Part shown: piece by piece, positions 1 through 12,664 of the stretch
Layout of the letters: each line of letters opens with the position of its first letter
Numbering within the stretch: the stretch's first letter is position 1
Assembly: GCA_051859045.1 (NCBI GenBank)
Contig: JBHYGK010000010.1
Coordinates: 1 to 62,593 of the forward strand
Direction of reading: 5' to 3'
DNA length: 62,593 nt
DNA from: JBHYGK01 sp051859045
GTDB lineage: Bacteria; Pseudomonadota; Gammaproteobacteria; Xanthomonadales; Xanthomonadaceae
Made by a program: the position numbers and the translations under genes
Notes under the pieces: generated by a model
Seen by the model: only the letters and a program-made list of their open reading frames with translations
What the model was told of the DNA's origin: nothing
The model's database searches: none

Positions 1-2
1 CG

Positions 3-548
3 CCGGGCCAGGCCCGTCCGGCGGGTGGTCCCCCCGCCGGCGGCAGGCCCGGTGCGGGCAAGCCCGGCGCCGCCCGCGGCGCGCGTGGCGGCCAGGGCCG
101 CGGCGGCAAGCCGCGCAGCCAGGAGGAGATCGACCTGGGCAAGGCCTACGCGCTGCGCGCGGAGGCCGAGAAGCGCGAGCGCATCGCCGCCGAGGCCGCG
201 CGCCAGGAGGAGGCGCGGCTCAAGCGCGAGGCCCGCGCCAAGCTGGCGGAGTTCCTGCAGGGCCGGCCGCTCAACGATCCCGCGGCCGAGATCGCCCGCC
301 ACTTCGAGTACGGCGGCAAGATCAAGCGCCTCTACGTCACCGAGGCCCAGCTCAAGGCGCTCAACGCCGGCGAGCTCGGCGTGGTCCAGCAGGACGGCCG
401 CTACCTGCTGCTCTCGCGCGCCGACCTCGAGCAGGCGCGGGCGATCTTCGCCCAGGCCATCGCGCTGGAGGTCGATCCGAACGCCCCGGCGGGCGAGGAT
501 CCGTATGCCGATCCGCAGTACCAGGTGCCCGACGACCTCGTCTGGTGA
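3..548 (+). CDS. DUF2058 family protein, C-terminal part (gene runs off left edge)
   Basis: Only the last 181 residues are visible and the start lies left of the window. The visible part begins with a Gly/Pro/Arg-rich stretch, continues with a highly charged helical region (about residues 40-75 of the fragment) and ends with a compact domain containing IKRLYVTEAQLKAL and GRYLLLS. This arrangement matches the DUF2058 family (YaiL-like), described as nucleic-acid associated but without a firm function. The stop faces the convergent metH stop 60 bases away. In that gap there is only a 7-bp G/C hairpin, too weak to call a terminator. The family call is confident; a function is not. Confidence 0.8.
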   Translation, partial: PGQARPAGGPPAGGRPGAGKPGAARGARGGQGRGGKPRSQEEIDLGKAYALRAEAEKRERIAAEAARQEEARLKREARAKLAEFLQGRPLNDPAAEIARHFEYGGKIKRLYVTEAQLKALNAGELGVVQQDGRYLLLSRADLEQARAIFAQAIALEVDPNAPAGEDPYADPQYQVPDDLVW

Positions 549-608
549 CCCTCCGGCCCCGGCGCCCCTGGGCGCCGCGGGCCGCGGTCGGGCCCTCGCG
601 GGCCGCCC

Positions 609-3307
<2,699 letters not shown>

Positions 3308-3311
<4 letters not shown>

Positions 3312-4444
3312 GCGGCGTCCTCCATCGGGTCGGGCGCGCCGACGGCGGCGACGCCGGGCGGCACGCGCGGCGGCAGCCCCGCCACGGCGTCGGCGATGGC
3401 GCGGATGTGCAGCGGCGTGGTGCCGCAGCAGCCGCCGACCAGGTTGAGCAGGCCGGCGTCGGCGAACTGCCGCAGCACGCCGGCCATCATCTCGGGCGAT
3501 TCGTCGTAGCCGCCGAAGGCGTTGGGCAGCCCGGCGTTGGGGTGGCAGCTGACGAAGGCGTCGGCCACCTGGGCCAGCACGTCCACGTGCGCGCGCATGT
3601 CCTCGGCGCCCAGCGCGCAGTTCAGCCCGATCGACAGCGGCCTGGCGTGGCGCAGCGAATACCAGAAGGCCTCGGCGGTCTGGCCCGACAGCGTGCGCCC
3701 GGAGCGGTCGGTGATGGTGCCCGAGATCATCATCGGCACCCGCCAGCCGTGCGCCTCGAAGGCGTCCTCGATCGCGAACAGCGCGGCCTTGGCGTTGAGG
3801 GTGTCGAACACGGTCTCGACCATCAGCACGTCGGCGCCGCCCTCGAGCAGCCCCTCGGTGGCCTCGCGGTAGCTGGCCACCAGCTGGTCGAAGTCGACCG
3901 CGCGGAAGCCGGGGTTGTTGACGTCGGGACTCAGCGAGGCGGTGCGGTTGGTCGGGCCGAGCACGCCGGCGACCCAGCAGGTGCGCCCCGGCGCCGCGGC
4001 CTCGGCGGCGTCGCAGGCGGCGCGGGCCAGGCGGGCGCCTTCGCGGTTGAGCTCGGCCACGAGGTGCTCCAGGCCGTAGTCGGCCTGGGCGATCGAGGTG
4101 GCGTTGAAGGTGTTGGTCTCGAGCAGGTCGGCGCCGTGCGCGAGGTAGTCGGCGTGGATGCCGGCGATGAGGTCGGGGCGGGTCAGGGTGAGCAGGTCGT
4201 TGTTGCCCTTGAGGTCGTGGCCGCGGCAGCCGCAGCCCGCGCCGTGGGCGTGCGCCGGGGCCGGCGCGAAGGCCAGGTCGTAGCCCGCCGCGAAGCGCTG
4301 GCCGCGGTAGTCGGCCTCCTCCAGCGGATGGCGCTGGATCATCGTGCCCATCGCGCCGTCGATGACCAGGATGCGCGCGGCCAGCGCCTCGAGCAGCGCC
4401 CCGCTGCGGGCGGGGTCGCGCCAGGGCAGGGGGACGGCGCTCAC
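3308..4444 (-). CDS. metH: Homocysteine S-methyltransferase half of split methionine synthase
   Basis: This 378-residue protein corresponds to the N-terminal barrel of MetH, which binds homocysteine through zinc. The three zinc cysteines are visible: C276 in GLNCALG and C339/C340 in GGCCGTTP. The N-terminal motif ILVIDGAMGTMIQ and DLKGNNDLL are typical. Between them, around residues 60-76, lies an extra His/Cys-rich segment containing HAHGAGCGCRGH. The chosen start is the GTG that overlaps the stop of the ArsR-methyltransferase gene by GTGA. The same GTGA arrangement links it to the downstream cobalamin half, so all three genes form one translationally coupled operon. The product must act together with the following protein. 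Confidence 0.95.
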
Positions 4445-5400
4445 GGCGCGCTCCCGGGCGGGCAGGGCTCGGGCTTGCGCGCGATCAGCGAGATCACCTC
4501 GAAGTGCGGGGGGCGCTTCTCGCGGGTGATCGTCTCGACGTCGCCGCAGCGCAGGCCGGCCTTGTCGGCGAAGCGGCGCAGCTCCTTGGCGGTGAAGCCG
4601 AGGTTGACGTGGCCATAGGGCTCGACCGCGCCGCGGTGCGGGTGCTGGGCGAGGCTGGAGAGCAGCAGGCGGCCGCCCGGGCGCAGCACGCGCGCGGCCT
4701 CGGCCACCGCCACCGCCGGGCGGGCGGCGTAGGTCAGCGCGTGCATCATCACCACCAGGTCGAAGCGGCCGTCGGCGAAGGGCAGGGCGTGCATGTCGCC
4801 CTCCAGCACCTCGACGTTGCGGAACGGCGCCAGCCGCTCGCGCGCGGTGGCGACGACCTTCGCGCTGGCGTCGACGCAGGTGTAGCGCCCGGCGTGCGGG
4901 GCCATCAGCTCGGCCAGCACGCCGTCGCCGGAGGCGATGTCGAGCACGTCGCTGGGGGCGAGCAGGGGCAGGGCGGAGCGCGCCATGGCCTCCCAGGTGC
5001 GGCCGGGGCTGTAGTGGCGCTCCATGTCGCCGGCCACCGAGTCGGCCCAGTTCTGGTCGCTGGCGCGCATCGCCAGCACCCCCGGCACGCGCTCGGCGTC
5101 CTGGTTGAGCAGCGGGTCGGCCGCGGCGCCCTCGCGCAGCGCGTCCCAGAGCTTGCGCTCGGCGCCGCCGAGGGTGGCGTCGTCGAAGCGGTAGTAGGCC
5201 GACACGCCGGCGCGGCGGTCGCGCACGAGGCCGCCCTCCTTGAGCTTGGCGAGGTGGGTGGAGACGCGAGGCTGGGCCAGCCGGGTGATCGCGGCGAGCT
5301 CGGCGACGGTCAGCTCCTCGCGCTCGAGCAGGGCGAGCAGGCGCACCCGCGTGGGGTCCGAGAGCACCTTCAGGCAGGCCGACCAGGCGTCGAGGTCCAT
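4441..5400 (-). CDS. ArsR-family regulator fused to a SAM-dependent methyltransferase domain
   Basis: The 319-residue protein has an ArsR winged helix-turn-helix in residues 1-90 (LKVLSDPTRVRLLALLE, then the recognition region AQPRVSTHLAKLKEGGL). A class I methyltransferase domain follows, with motif I VLDIASGDG near residue 152 and a Rossmann fold up to about residue 290. No cysteine metal site of the ArsR/SmtB type is apparent. It is the first gene of the operon with split metH, so it probably controls methionine synthesis by sensing SAM or SAH through the methyltransferase fold. ArsR-type SAH sensors (SahR) are known for methionine-cycle genes, but that equivalence is inferred here. The start is supported by GAAGG seven bases upstream. 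An inverted repeat lies just upstream and is a candidate operator. Confidence 0.9.
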   Translation of the reverse strand: MDLDAWSACLKVLSDPTRVRLLALLEREELTVAELAAITRLAQPRVSTHLAKLKEGGLVRDRRAGVSAYYRFDDATLGGAERKLWDALREGAAADPLLNQDAERVPGVLAMRASDQNWADSVAGDMERHYSPGRTWEAMARSALPLLAPSDVLDIASGDGVLAELMAPHAGRYTCVDASAKVVATARERLAPFRNVEVLEGDMHALPFADGRFDLVVMMHALTYAARPAVAVAEAARVLRPGGRLLLSSLAQHPHRGAVEPYGHVNLGFTAKELRRFADKAGLRCGDVETITREKRPPHFEVISLIARKPEPCPPGSAP

Positions 5401-5408
5401 CCGCGCAT

Positions 5409-5427
5409 CCTTCCATCCGAATCGAGG
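5409..5427 (+). repeat. 19-base repeat, copy 1 (partner at 5626-5644)
   Basis: CCTTCCATCCGAATCGAGG matches the copy at 5626-5644 at 18 of 19 positions in the same orientation on the plus strand. The two copies lie 217 bases apart and each precedes the start codon of one of two divergent genes. Chance identity of this length is unlikely even at high GC. Confidence 0.7.
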
Positions 5428-5434
5428 GATGAAA
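5411..5434. promoter_or_regulatory. Candidate operator: CATCC/GGATG inverted repeat before the ArsR-methyltransferase gene
   Basis: The half-sites CATCC (5414-5418) and GGATG (5427-5431) are separated by eight bases and flanked by further partly matching A/T bases. The repeat sits 11-34 bases upstream of the regulator start codon, between the likely promoter and the ribosome binding site, as expected for an autoregulatory ArsR site. Most of it is repeated almost exactly at 5626-5644. Binding has not been shown. Confidence 0.45.
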
Positions 5435-5577
5435 GCCTAGGCGCGCGGCCTGCGGGCGTCAACGAAGGGCGCGGACCGCGCCCGCGGGCGGCTTCACGGG
5501 GCGGGGACGCGGGGCTGCGCATCCTGCGTGCCGTACGCAGGCGCACGGACGGGCTCGGCGCGGGGACGCCGGGCCGC

Positions 5578-5583
5578 TACAAT
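5578..5583 (+). promoter_or_regulatory. Possible -10 element TACAAT for the acyl-CoA dehydrogenase gene
   Basis: TACAAT stands out in the GC-rich gap and lies about 70 bases before the ATG at 5653. The same hexamer precedes three other genes in this window (at 6964, 46630 and 49584), which supports it as a housekeeping -10 box. No convincing -35 hexamer is visible. Confidence 0.4.
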
Positions 5584-5625
5584 GCCCGGCTTCGCGAGGC
5601 CGCGGCCCGCCGTCCCCATCACCGC

Positions 5626-5644
5626 CCTTCCATCCGCATCGAGG
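5626..5644 (+). repeat. 19-base repeat, copy 2, in the leader of the acyl-CoA dehydrogenase gene
   Basis: CCTTCCATCCGCATCGAGG differs from copy 1 at a single base. It ends eight bases before the ATG at 5653 and overlaps the expected ribosome binding region (GAGG). The right half-site GGATG found with copy 1 is missing here, so only the shared core is conserved. Confidence 0.7.
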
Positions 5645-5652
5645 CCGACACC

Positions 5653-6813
<1,161 letters not shown>

Positions 6814-6838
6814 GGCGCACGCGCCCCTCGGCGACGCC

Positions 6839-6868
6839 GCGAAGGCCCCGGGCGACCGGGGCCTTCGC
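6839..6868 (+). terminator. Rho-independent type hairpin after acyl-CoA dehydrogenase
   Basis: A perfect 13-bp stem (GCGAAGGCCCCGG with its complement) closes a GCGA tetraloop and is followed by CGTTT. The T tract is short, as is common at this GC content. Confidence 0.7.
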
Positions 6869-6963
6869 CGTTTCCGGGCGGCCGCCCAGGCGGGGCGTCC
6901 GTACGGCCCCGGATGCGCGCCGGCAGGGCCACGCGGCGCTGGCCGCGCCGTGAAGGCGGTGGA

Positions 6964-6969
6964 TACAAT
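6964..6969 (+). promoter_or_regulatory. Possible -10 element TACAAT for NAD-glutamate dehydrogenase
   Basis: TACAAT lies 30 bases before the ATG at 6999, giving a leader of roughly 20-25 bases. No clear -35 hexamer is seen. It is one of four identical hexamers placed at comparable positions in the window. Confidence 0.45.
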
Positions 6970-6998
6970 CGCGCTCCCCTGACCCGAGTACGGGATCC

Positions 6999-9900
6999 AT
7001 GAGCGACTTCCCTGCAGCCCCCGCCTCCGCCGACGCCTCCGGCGACCACGCCAACGCCCTCGCCGCCGTCGTCGCCGCGCTCGGCACGCCCGGGATGACC
7101 CCGGCCCGGCGGGACGACCTCACGGCGTTCGCGAGCTCGCTGTACGCGCGGATCCCGGCCGAGGACCTGGCGCTGCGCAGCCCCGAGGCCTGGGCCGCGC
7201 TGGCGCGCGGGATGCTCGACTTCGCCGGCCTGCGCCGCCGCGGCGAGGCCAAGGTGCGGGTGTTCAACCCGACCCCGGGCGAGGACGGCTGGGACAGCGC
7301 GCACACGGTCGTGCAGATCGTCAACGACGACATGCCCTTCCTGGTCGACTCGGTGAGCATGGCGCTGGCGCTCTCGCAGGTGTCGCTGCACGTGCTGCTG
7401 CACCCGGTGGTGCACATCCAGCGCGACCCGGGCGGCCACAGCCTGGGCCTCGACGCGCGCGCCGACGGCGAGTCGCTGATGCACCTCGAGGTCGACCGCA
7501 TCGCCGAGCCGGCCGAGATGAACGCGCTCAAGCAGGCGCTGGTGACCGCGCTGGCCGACGTCCGCGCCTGCTGCGCCGACTGGGCCAGGATGCGCGAGAC
7601 GGTGGTGCGCGTGGCCGACGAGCTCGGCGCCCGCCCGATGCCGCTCGACGACGCGGCGCGCCTCGAGGCGCAGGCCTTCCTGCGCTGGGTCGGCGACGAC
7701 CATTTCACCTTCCTCGGCTACCGCGAGTACGAGGTGGCCGACCTCGACGGCGAGCAGGTGCTGCGCGCGGTCGAGGGCTCCGGCCTCGGCCTGCTGGCCG
7801 GCGGCGAGCGCGGCGCCCCGCGCTCGATCGCCTCGCTGCAGGCGCACGCCGGCGGCACCCCGCAGGCGCTGATCATCACCAAGACCAACGCCCGCGCCAC
7901 GGTCCACCGCCCGGGCTACATGGACTACATCGGCGTGCTGAAGTACGACGCCGAGGGCCGCGCCATCGGCGAGCAGCGCTTCCTCGGCCTGTTCACCTCC
8001 AGCGCCTACAACCGCCGCCCCTGGGACATCCCGCTGGTGCGCCAGCGCCACGCCCACGTGATGGAGCGCTCGGGCCTGTCGCCCAACAGCCACTCGGGCA
8101 AGGCGCTGCGCCACATCCTCGAGAGCCTGCCGCGCGACGAGCTGTTCCAGTCCGGCGAGGAGGAGCTGTTCCGCACCGCGATGGGCATCCTCGGCCTGCA
8201 GGAGCGCGTGCGCACCCGCCTGTTCCTGCGCCGCGACCGCTACGGCCGCTTCTTCTCCGCGCTGGTGTACCTGCCGCGCGACCGCTTCAACACCGAGGTG
8301 CGCCAGCGCATCGAGGCCCTGCTCAAGGACGCGCTCGAGGGCGAGCGCGTCGACACCACGATCCAGGTCGGCGAATCGCCGCTGGCCCAGCTGCACATGA
8401 TCGTGCGGCCGCGCACCGGCGCCACGCCGTCCGCCGACGCCGGCGCGCTCGAGGCGCAGCTGGCGCAGATCGTGCGCAACTGGCACGACGAGCTGCGCGA
8501 GCTGCTGGTCAAGCGCCACGGCGAGGAGCGCGGCCTGAAGCTCGCCAACCGCGTCGGCCGCGCGCTGCCCGTGGGCTACATCGAGGCCGCCACCCCGGCC
8601 ATCGCCGCCGACGACGTCGAGGCCGCCGCCGCGCTGGCCTCGCCCGACGACCTGCGCCTGAGCCTCTACCGCCCGGCCCGCGGGCCCGAGGGCGCGCTGC
8701 GCTTCAAGCTCTTCCGCCAGGGCCACGACATCCCGCTCTCCGACGCGCTGCCGATGATGGAGGCCATGGGCCTGCGCATCCTCACCGAGCATCCCTACGC
8801 GCTCGAGGTCGCCGGCGGCCGCCTGTTCATCCAGGACTTCGAGGTCGAGTCGACGGTGGGCGAGGTGGACGTGCCCGCCGTGCGCGCGGCGTTCGAGGAG
8901 GCCTTCGAGCGCACCTGGCGCGGCCAGGCCGAGAACGACGGCTTCAACCGCCTCGTGCTGTCCGCCGGGCTCGACTGGCGCCAGGTGGCGATGCTGCGCG
9001 GCTACGCGAAGTACCTGCAGCAGGTCGGCGTGCCGTTCTCGCAGGCCTACATGGAGGAGACGCTGGCGCGCTACCCGCAGGTCGCGAGGCTGCTGGCGGC
9101 GCTGTTCGCCGCGCGCTTCAGCCCCGAGGACGCCTCGGCCACCGCCGCCGCGGTCACCCGCGAGCAGCTCGGCCAGGCCATGGAGCAGGTCTCCAGCCTC
9201 GACGAGGACCGCATCCTGCGCAGCCTCAAGGCCGTCATCGAGGCCACGCTGCGCACCAGCTTCTACCAGCGCGCCCGCAACGGCGCGCCGCACCACGACT
9301 ACATCAGCTTCAAGTTCGACTGCGAGCGGGTGCCCGACCTGCCCAAGCCGCGCCCCTACCGCGAGATCTTCGTGTACTCCCCGCGCGTCGAGGGCGTGCA
9401 CCTGCGCTTCGGCCCGGTGGCCCGCGGCGGCCTGCGCTGGTCGGACCGCCGCGAGGACTTCCGCACCGAGGTGCTGGGCCTGGTGAAGGCGCAGATGGTC
9501 AAGAACACCGTCATCGTGCCGGTCGGCGCGAAGGGCGGCTTCTTCGCCAAGCGCCCGCCCGCCGGCGGCGACCGCGACGCGGTGCTGGCCGAGGGCATCG
9601 CCTGCTACCGGATGTTCATCTCCGGCCTGCTCGACATCACCGACAACCTCGTCGACGGCAAGGTCGTGCATCCGCGCGACGTGGTCCGCCACGACGGCGA
9701 CGACCCCTACCTGGTGGTCGCGGCCGACAAGGGCACCGCCACCTTCTCCGACATCGCCAACGCCATCTCGCTCGACTACGGCTTCTGGATGGGCGATGCG
9801 TTCGCCTCCGGCGGCTCGGTGGGCTACGACCACAAGGGCATGGGCATCACCGCCAAGGGCGCGTGGGAGTCGGTGAAGCGCCACTTCCGCGCGCTGGGCA

Positions 9901-11813
9901 AGGACTGCCAGGCCGAGGACTTCACCTGCGTGGGCATCGGCGACATGTCCGGCGACGTGTTCGGCAACGGCATGCTGCTCTCGCCGCACATCCGCCTGCT
10001 GGCCGCGTTCGACCACCGCCACGTCTTCCTCGACCCGGCCCCCGACGCCGCGCGCAGCTTCGCCGAGCGCCAGCGCATGTTCGCGCTGCCGCGCTCGAGC
10101 TGGGACGACTACGACCGCGCGCTGATCAGCGAGGGCGGCGGCATCTACCCGCGCTCGGCCAAGTCGATCCCGGTCAGCGAGCCGGTGCGCCTGGCGCTCG
10201 ACCTGCCCGAGGGCACCACCCAGCTGGCCCCGGCCGAGCTGATGTCCGCGATCCTCAAGGCCCCGGTCGAGCTGCTGTGGAACGGCGGCATCGGCACCTA
10301 CGTCAAGGCGGGGGGCGAGGCCCACGCCGACGTCGGCGACCGCGCCAACAACGCCCTGCGCGTCAACGGCGCCGAGCTGCGCTGCAAGGTGGTGGGCGAG
10401 GGCGGCAACCTGGGCATGACCCAGCGCGGCCGCATCGAGGCCGCCCAGGCCGGCGTGCTGCTCAACACCGACTTCATCGACAACTCCGCCGGCGTGGACA
10501 CCTCCGACCACGAGGTGAACATCAAGATCCTGCTCAACGCCGCCGTGCAGCGCGGCGAGCTCACCACCGAGCAGCGCAACGCGCTGCTGGCCGAGATGAC
10601 CGACGAGGTCGGCGAGCTGGTGCTCAACGACAACTACCGCCAGAACCAGGCCATCAGCCTGATGGAGCGGCAGAGCCATCCGCGGATGGGCACCTTCCGC
10701 CACTTCATCCGCACGCTCGAGTCGCAGGGCCTGCTCGACCGCCAGCTGGAGTTCCTGCCCAGCGAGGCCGAGTTCGCCGAGCGCAAGGCCCGCGGCCTGG
10801 GCCTGACCCGCCCCGAGCTGTCGATCCTGCTGAGCTACGACAAGATCGTCGCCTACAACCAGCTGCTGGCCTCCGACGTCCCCGAGGACCCCTACCTGTC
10901 GAAGGAGCTGCAGCGCTACTTCCCGCAGCCGCTGCAGCAGCGCTACGCCGCGCTGATGGAGGGCCACCGCCTGCGCCGCGAGATCATCGCCACCGCGGTG
11001 ACCAACTCCACCATCAACCGGATGGGCGCGACCTTCCTGATGCGCATGCAGGAGGACACCGGCGCCAGCGTCGGCGAGATCGCCAAGGCCTACACCATCT
11101 CGCGCGAGGTGCTCGACGCGCGCGCGCTGTGGACCACCATCGACGGCCTCGACGGCCAGGTCGCCGAGGACGTGCAGATCGACGCCCTGCAGCAGATCTG
11201 GAGCCTGCAGCGCCAGCTCACCCGCTGGCTGCTGGGCCGCCCGGGCCAGAAGCTCGACATCGCCCAGGCGGTGGAGCGCTACAAGCCCGGCCTCGACGCC
11301 CTGCGCGCCGCGCTGCCGGCCGTGCTGGCCGCGGACGGCCGCGAGGCCCACGCGGCGGCGCTGGCGCGCTGGCGCGAGTCCGGCCTCCCCGAGGCCTTCG
11401 CCGCCGAGCTGGCGGTGCTGGGCTTCCTCGACGCCGGCCTCGACATCGTCGAGCTCGCGGTGTCGCGCCAGCAGCCGGTGGCGGACGTGGCCCGGGCCTG
11501 GTACGGCCTCGGCGAGGGCCTGCACATGGGCTGGATGCTCGCGCGCATCGAGGAGCTGCCCGTCGAGGGCCGCTGGCACGCGCTGGCCCGCGGCGTGCTG
11601 CGCGACGAGCTGCAGGCGCAGCAGCGCGCGCTCGCGCTGCAGGTGCTGCAGGCCGGCGGCCGCGTGCAGGCGTGGATGGAGCGCGACGACCAGGCCCTGA
11701 AGTACACCCAGGCCATGCTCGCCGACATCCGCACCCAGCGCGGCATCGACTACCCCACCGTGCAGGTGGCGGTGCGCCGCCTCGCGCAGCTCGCCCAGGC
11801 GGGCGGCGCGTGA
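6999..11813 (+). CDS. gdhB: NAD-specific glutamate dehydrogenase, large (180 kDa) class
   Basis: At 1604 residues this matches the large NAD-dependent glutamate dehydrogenase class known from Streptomyces and Pseudomonas (about 1600-1650). The first 500 or so residues resemble the ACT-like regulatory region. The catalytic core is visible around residues 803-850, with GGLRWSDRREDFRTEV and KNTVIVPVGAKGGFF, whose lysines bind 2-oxoglutarate and glutamate. GDMSGDVFGNGML and VGEGGNLGMTQ belong to the NAD-binding part. The enzyme oxidatively deaminates glutamate to 2-oxoglutarate and ammonia in the cytoplasm. It is followed after 43 bases by an NAD kinase gene, which may be cotranscribed. The symbol follows usage in related bacteria and is less certain than the function. 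Confidence 0.96.
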   Translation: MSDFPAAPASADASGDHANALAAVVAALGTPGMTPARRDDLTAFASSLYARIPAEDLALRSPEAWAALARGMLDFAGLRRRGEAKVRVFNPTPGEDGWDSAHTVVQIVNDDMPFLVDSVSMALALSQVSLHVLLHPVVHIQRDPGGHSLGLDARADGESLMHLEVDRIAEPAEMNALKQALVTALADVRACCADWARMRETVVRVADELGARPMPLDDAARLEAQAFLRWVGDDHFTFLGYREYEVADLDGEQVLRAVEGSGLGLLAGGERGAPRSIASLQAHAGGTPQALIITKTNARATVHRPGYMDYIGVLKYDAEGRAIGEQRFLGLFTSSAYNRRPWDIPLVRQRHAHVMERSGLSPNSHSGKALRHILESLPRDELFQSGEEELFRTAMGILGLQERVRTRLFLRRDRYGRFFSALVYLPRDRFNTEVRQRIEALLKDALEGERVDTTIQVGESPLAQLHMIVRPRTGATPSADAGALEAQLAQIVRNWHDELRELLVKRHGEERGLKLANRVGRALPVGYIEAATPAIAADDVEAAAALASPDDLRLSLYRPARGPEGALRFKLFRQGHDIPLSDALPMMEAMGLRILTEHPYALEVAGGRLFIQDFEVESTVGEVDVPAVRAAFEEAFERTWRGQAENDGFNRLVLSAGLDWRQVAMLRGYAKYLQQVGVPFSQAYMEETLARYPQVARLLAALFAARFSPEDASATAAAVTREQLGQAMEQVSSLDEDRILRSLKAVIEATLRTSFYQRARNGAPHHDYISFKFDCERVPDLPKPRPYREIFVYSPRVEGVHLRFGPVARGGLRWSDRREDFRTEVLGLVKAQMVKNTVIVPVGAKGGFFAKRPPAGGDRDAVLAEGIACYRMFISGLLDITDNLVDGKVVHPRDVVRHDGDDPYLVVAADKGTATFSDIANAISLDYGFWMGDAFASGGSVGYDHKGMGITAKGAWESVKRHFRALGKDCQAEDFTCVGIGDMSGDVFGNGMLLSPHIRLLAAFDHRHVFLDPAPDAARSFAERQRMFALPRSSWDDYDRALISEGGGIYPRSAKSIPVSEPVRLALDLPEGTTQLAPAELMSAILKAPVELLWNGGIGTYVKAGGEAHADVGDRANNALRVNGAELRCKVVGEGGNLGMTQRGRIEAAQAGVLLNTDFIDNSAGVDTSDHEVNIKILLNAAVQRGELTTEQRNALLAEMTDEVGELVLNDNYRQNQAISLMERQSHPRMGTFRHFIRTLESQGLLDRQLEFLPSEAEFAERKARGLGLTRPELSILLSYDKIVAYNQLLASDVPEDPYLSKELQRYFPQPLQQRYAALMEGHRLRREIIATAVTNSTINRMGATFLMRMQEDTGASVGEIAKAYTISREVLDARALWTTIDGLDGQVAEDVQIDALQQIWSLQRQLTRWLLGRPGQKLDIAQAVERYKPGLDALRAALPAVLAADGREAHAAALARWRESGLPEAFAAELAVLGFLDAGLDIVELAVSRQQPVADVARAWYGLGEGLHMGWMLARIEELPVEGRWHALARGVLRDELQAQQRALALQVLQAGGRVQAWMERDDQALKYTQAMLADIRTQRGIDYPTVQVAVRRLAQLAQAGGA

Positions 11814-11856
11814 GCGGCCCGGGGCGGGGCGGGGCGCGGACGACGAGGCGCGCCCG

Positions 11857-12615
11857 ATGAGGATCTGCGTCCTCGCCAGCCCCGTGCCCGAGGCCCAGGC
11901 TGCCCGCGCCGCCCTGGTGGCGCTGCACGGAGACACCCCGCCGGCCGAGGCCGAGGTGCTGGTCGCCCTCGGCGGCGACGGCTTCATGCTGCAGACCCTG
12001 CACCGCCACGGCGGCCTGCAGCGACCGGTGTTCGGCATGAAGCTGGGCACGGTGGGCTTCCTGATGAACCAGCACCGGCCCGACGACCTGCCGGCGCGCA
12101 TCGCCGCCGCGCACGCCGCGGTGCTGCGCCCGCTGGAGATGACCGCCACCACCGAGTCCGGCGCCAGCGTGCACTCGCTGGCCTACAACGAGGTCTCGCT
12201 GCTGCGCCAGACCCGCCAGGCCGCGCACCTCGAGATCGCGCTCAACGGCCGGGTCCGGCTCGACGAGCTGGTGGCCGACGGCGTGCTGGTGGCCACCCCG
12301 GCCGGCTCCACGGCCTACAACTATTCCGCGCACGGGCCGATCCTGCCGCTGGGCTCGGCGATCGTGGCGCTGACCCCGATCGCGGCGTTCCGCCCGCGGC
12401 GCTGGCGCGGCGCGCTGCTGCCGGCCTCCACCCCGGTGCGGGTGCGGGTGCTCGACCACTACAAGCGCCCGGTCAGCGCCACCGCCGATTCGCACGAAGT
12501 GCGCGACGTGGTCGAGGTGCTGGTCGAGCCCTCCGCCACGCGCACCGTCACCCTGCTGTTCGACCCCGAGCACAACCTCGAGGAACGCATGCTCGACGAG
12601 CAGTTCCTCGCCTGA
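11857..12615 (+). CDS. nadK: NAD kinase
   Basis: This 252-residue protein phosphorylates NAD to NADP using ATP. The GGDG motif with the catalytic aspartate D41 is clear (LVALGGDG), followed by the NE motif in AYNEVS and the glycine-rich GSTAYNYSAHGP segment that binds NAD. It is shorter than the E. coli enzyme (292 residues) and resembles the compact NadK of alphaproteobacteria and Xanthomonadaceae. It lies between NAD-glutamate dehydrogenase and a 5'-nucleotidase, all rightward with gaps below 50 bases, so a nicotinamide-nucleotide themed transcription unit is plausible. Confidence 0.95.
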   Translation: MRICVLASPVPEAQAARAALVALHGDTPPAEAEVLVALGGDGFMLQTLHRHGGLQRPVFGMKLGTVGFLMNQHRPDDLPARIAAAHAAVLRPLEMTATTESGASVHSLAYNEVSLLRQTRQAAHLEIALNGRVRLDELVADGVLVATPAGSTAYNYSAHGPILPLGSAIVALTPIAAFRPRRWRGALLPASTPVRVRVLDHYKRPVSATADSHEVRDVVEVLVEPSATRTVTLLFDPEHNLEERMLDEQFLA

Positions 12616-12623
12616 GCCCGCGC

Positions 12624-12644
12624 GCGTCTCGCCCGGCGAGACGC
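12624..12644 (+). terminator. Hairpin between nadK and the 5'-nucleotidase gene
   Basis: An 8-bp stem (GCGTCTCG/CGAGACGC) with a 5-base loop lies directly after the nadK stop. There is no T tract, so it may be an attenuator, an RNA processing site or chance. Confidence 0.3.
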
Positions 12645-12664
12645 CGCCCCCGCAGGATCCCCGC

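Noticed and set aside
5401..5652. Cobalamin or SAH riboswitch upstream of the metH operon
   Set aside because: The leader upstream of the ArsR gene is short and lacks the conserved B12-box or SAH-riboswitch core that I could recognise; DNA-level control by the ArsR fusion is more likely.
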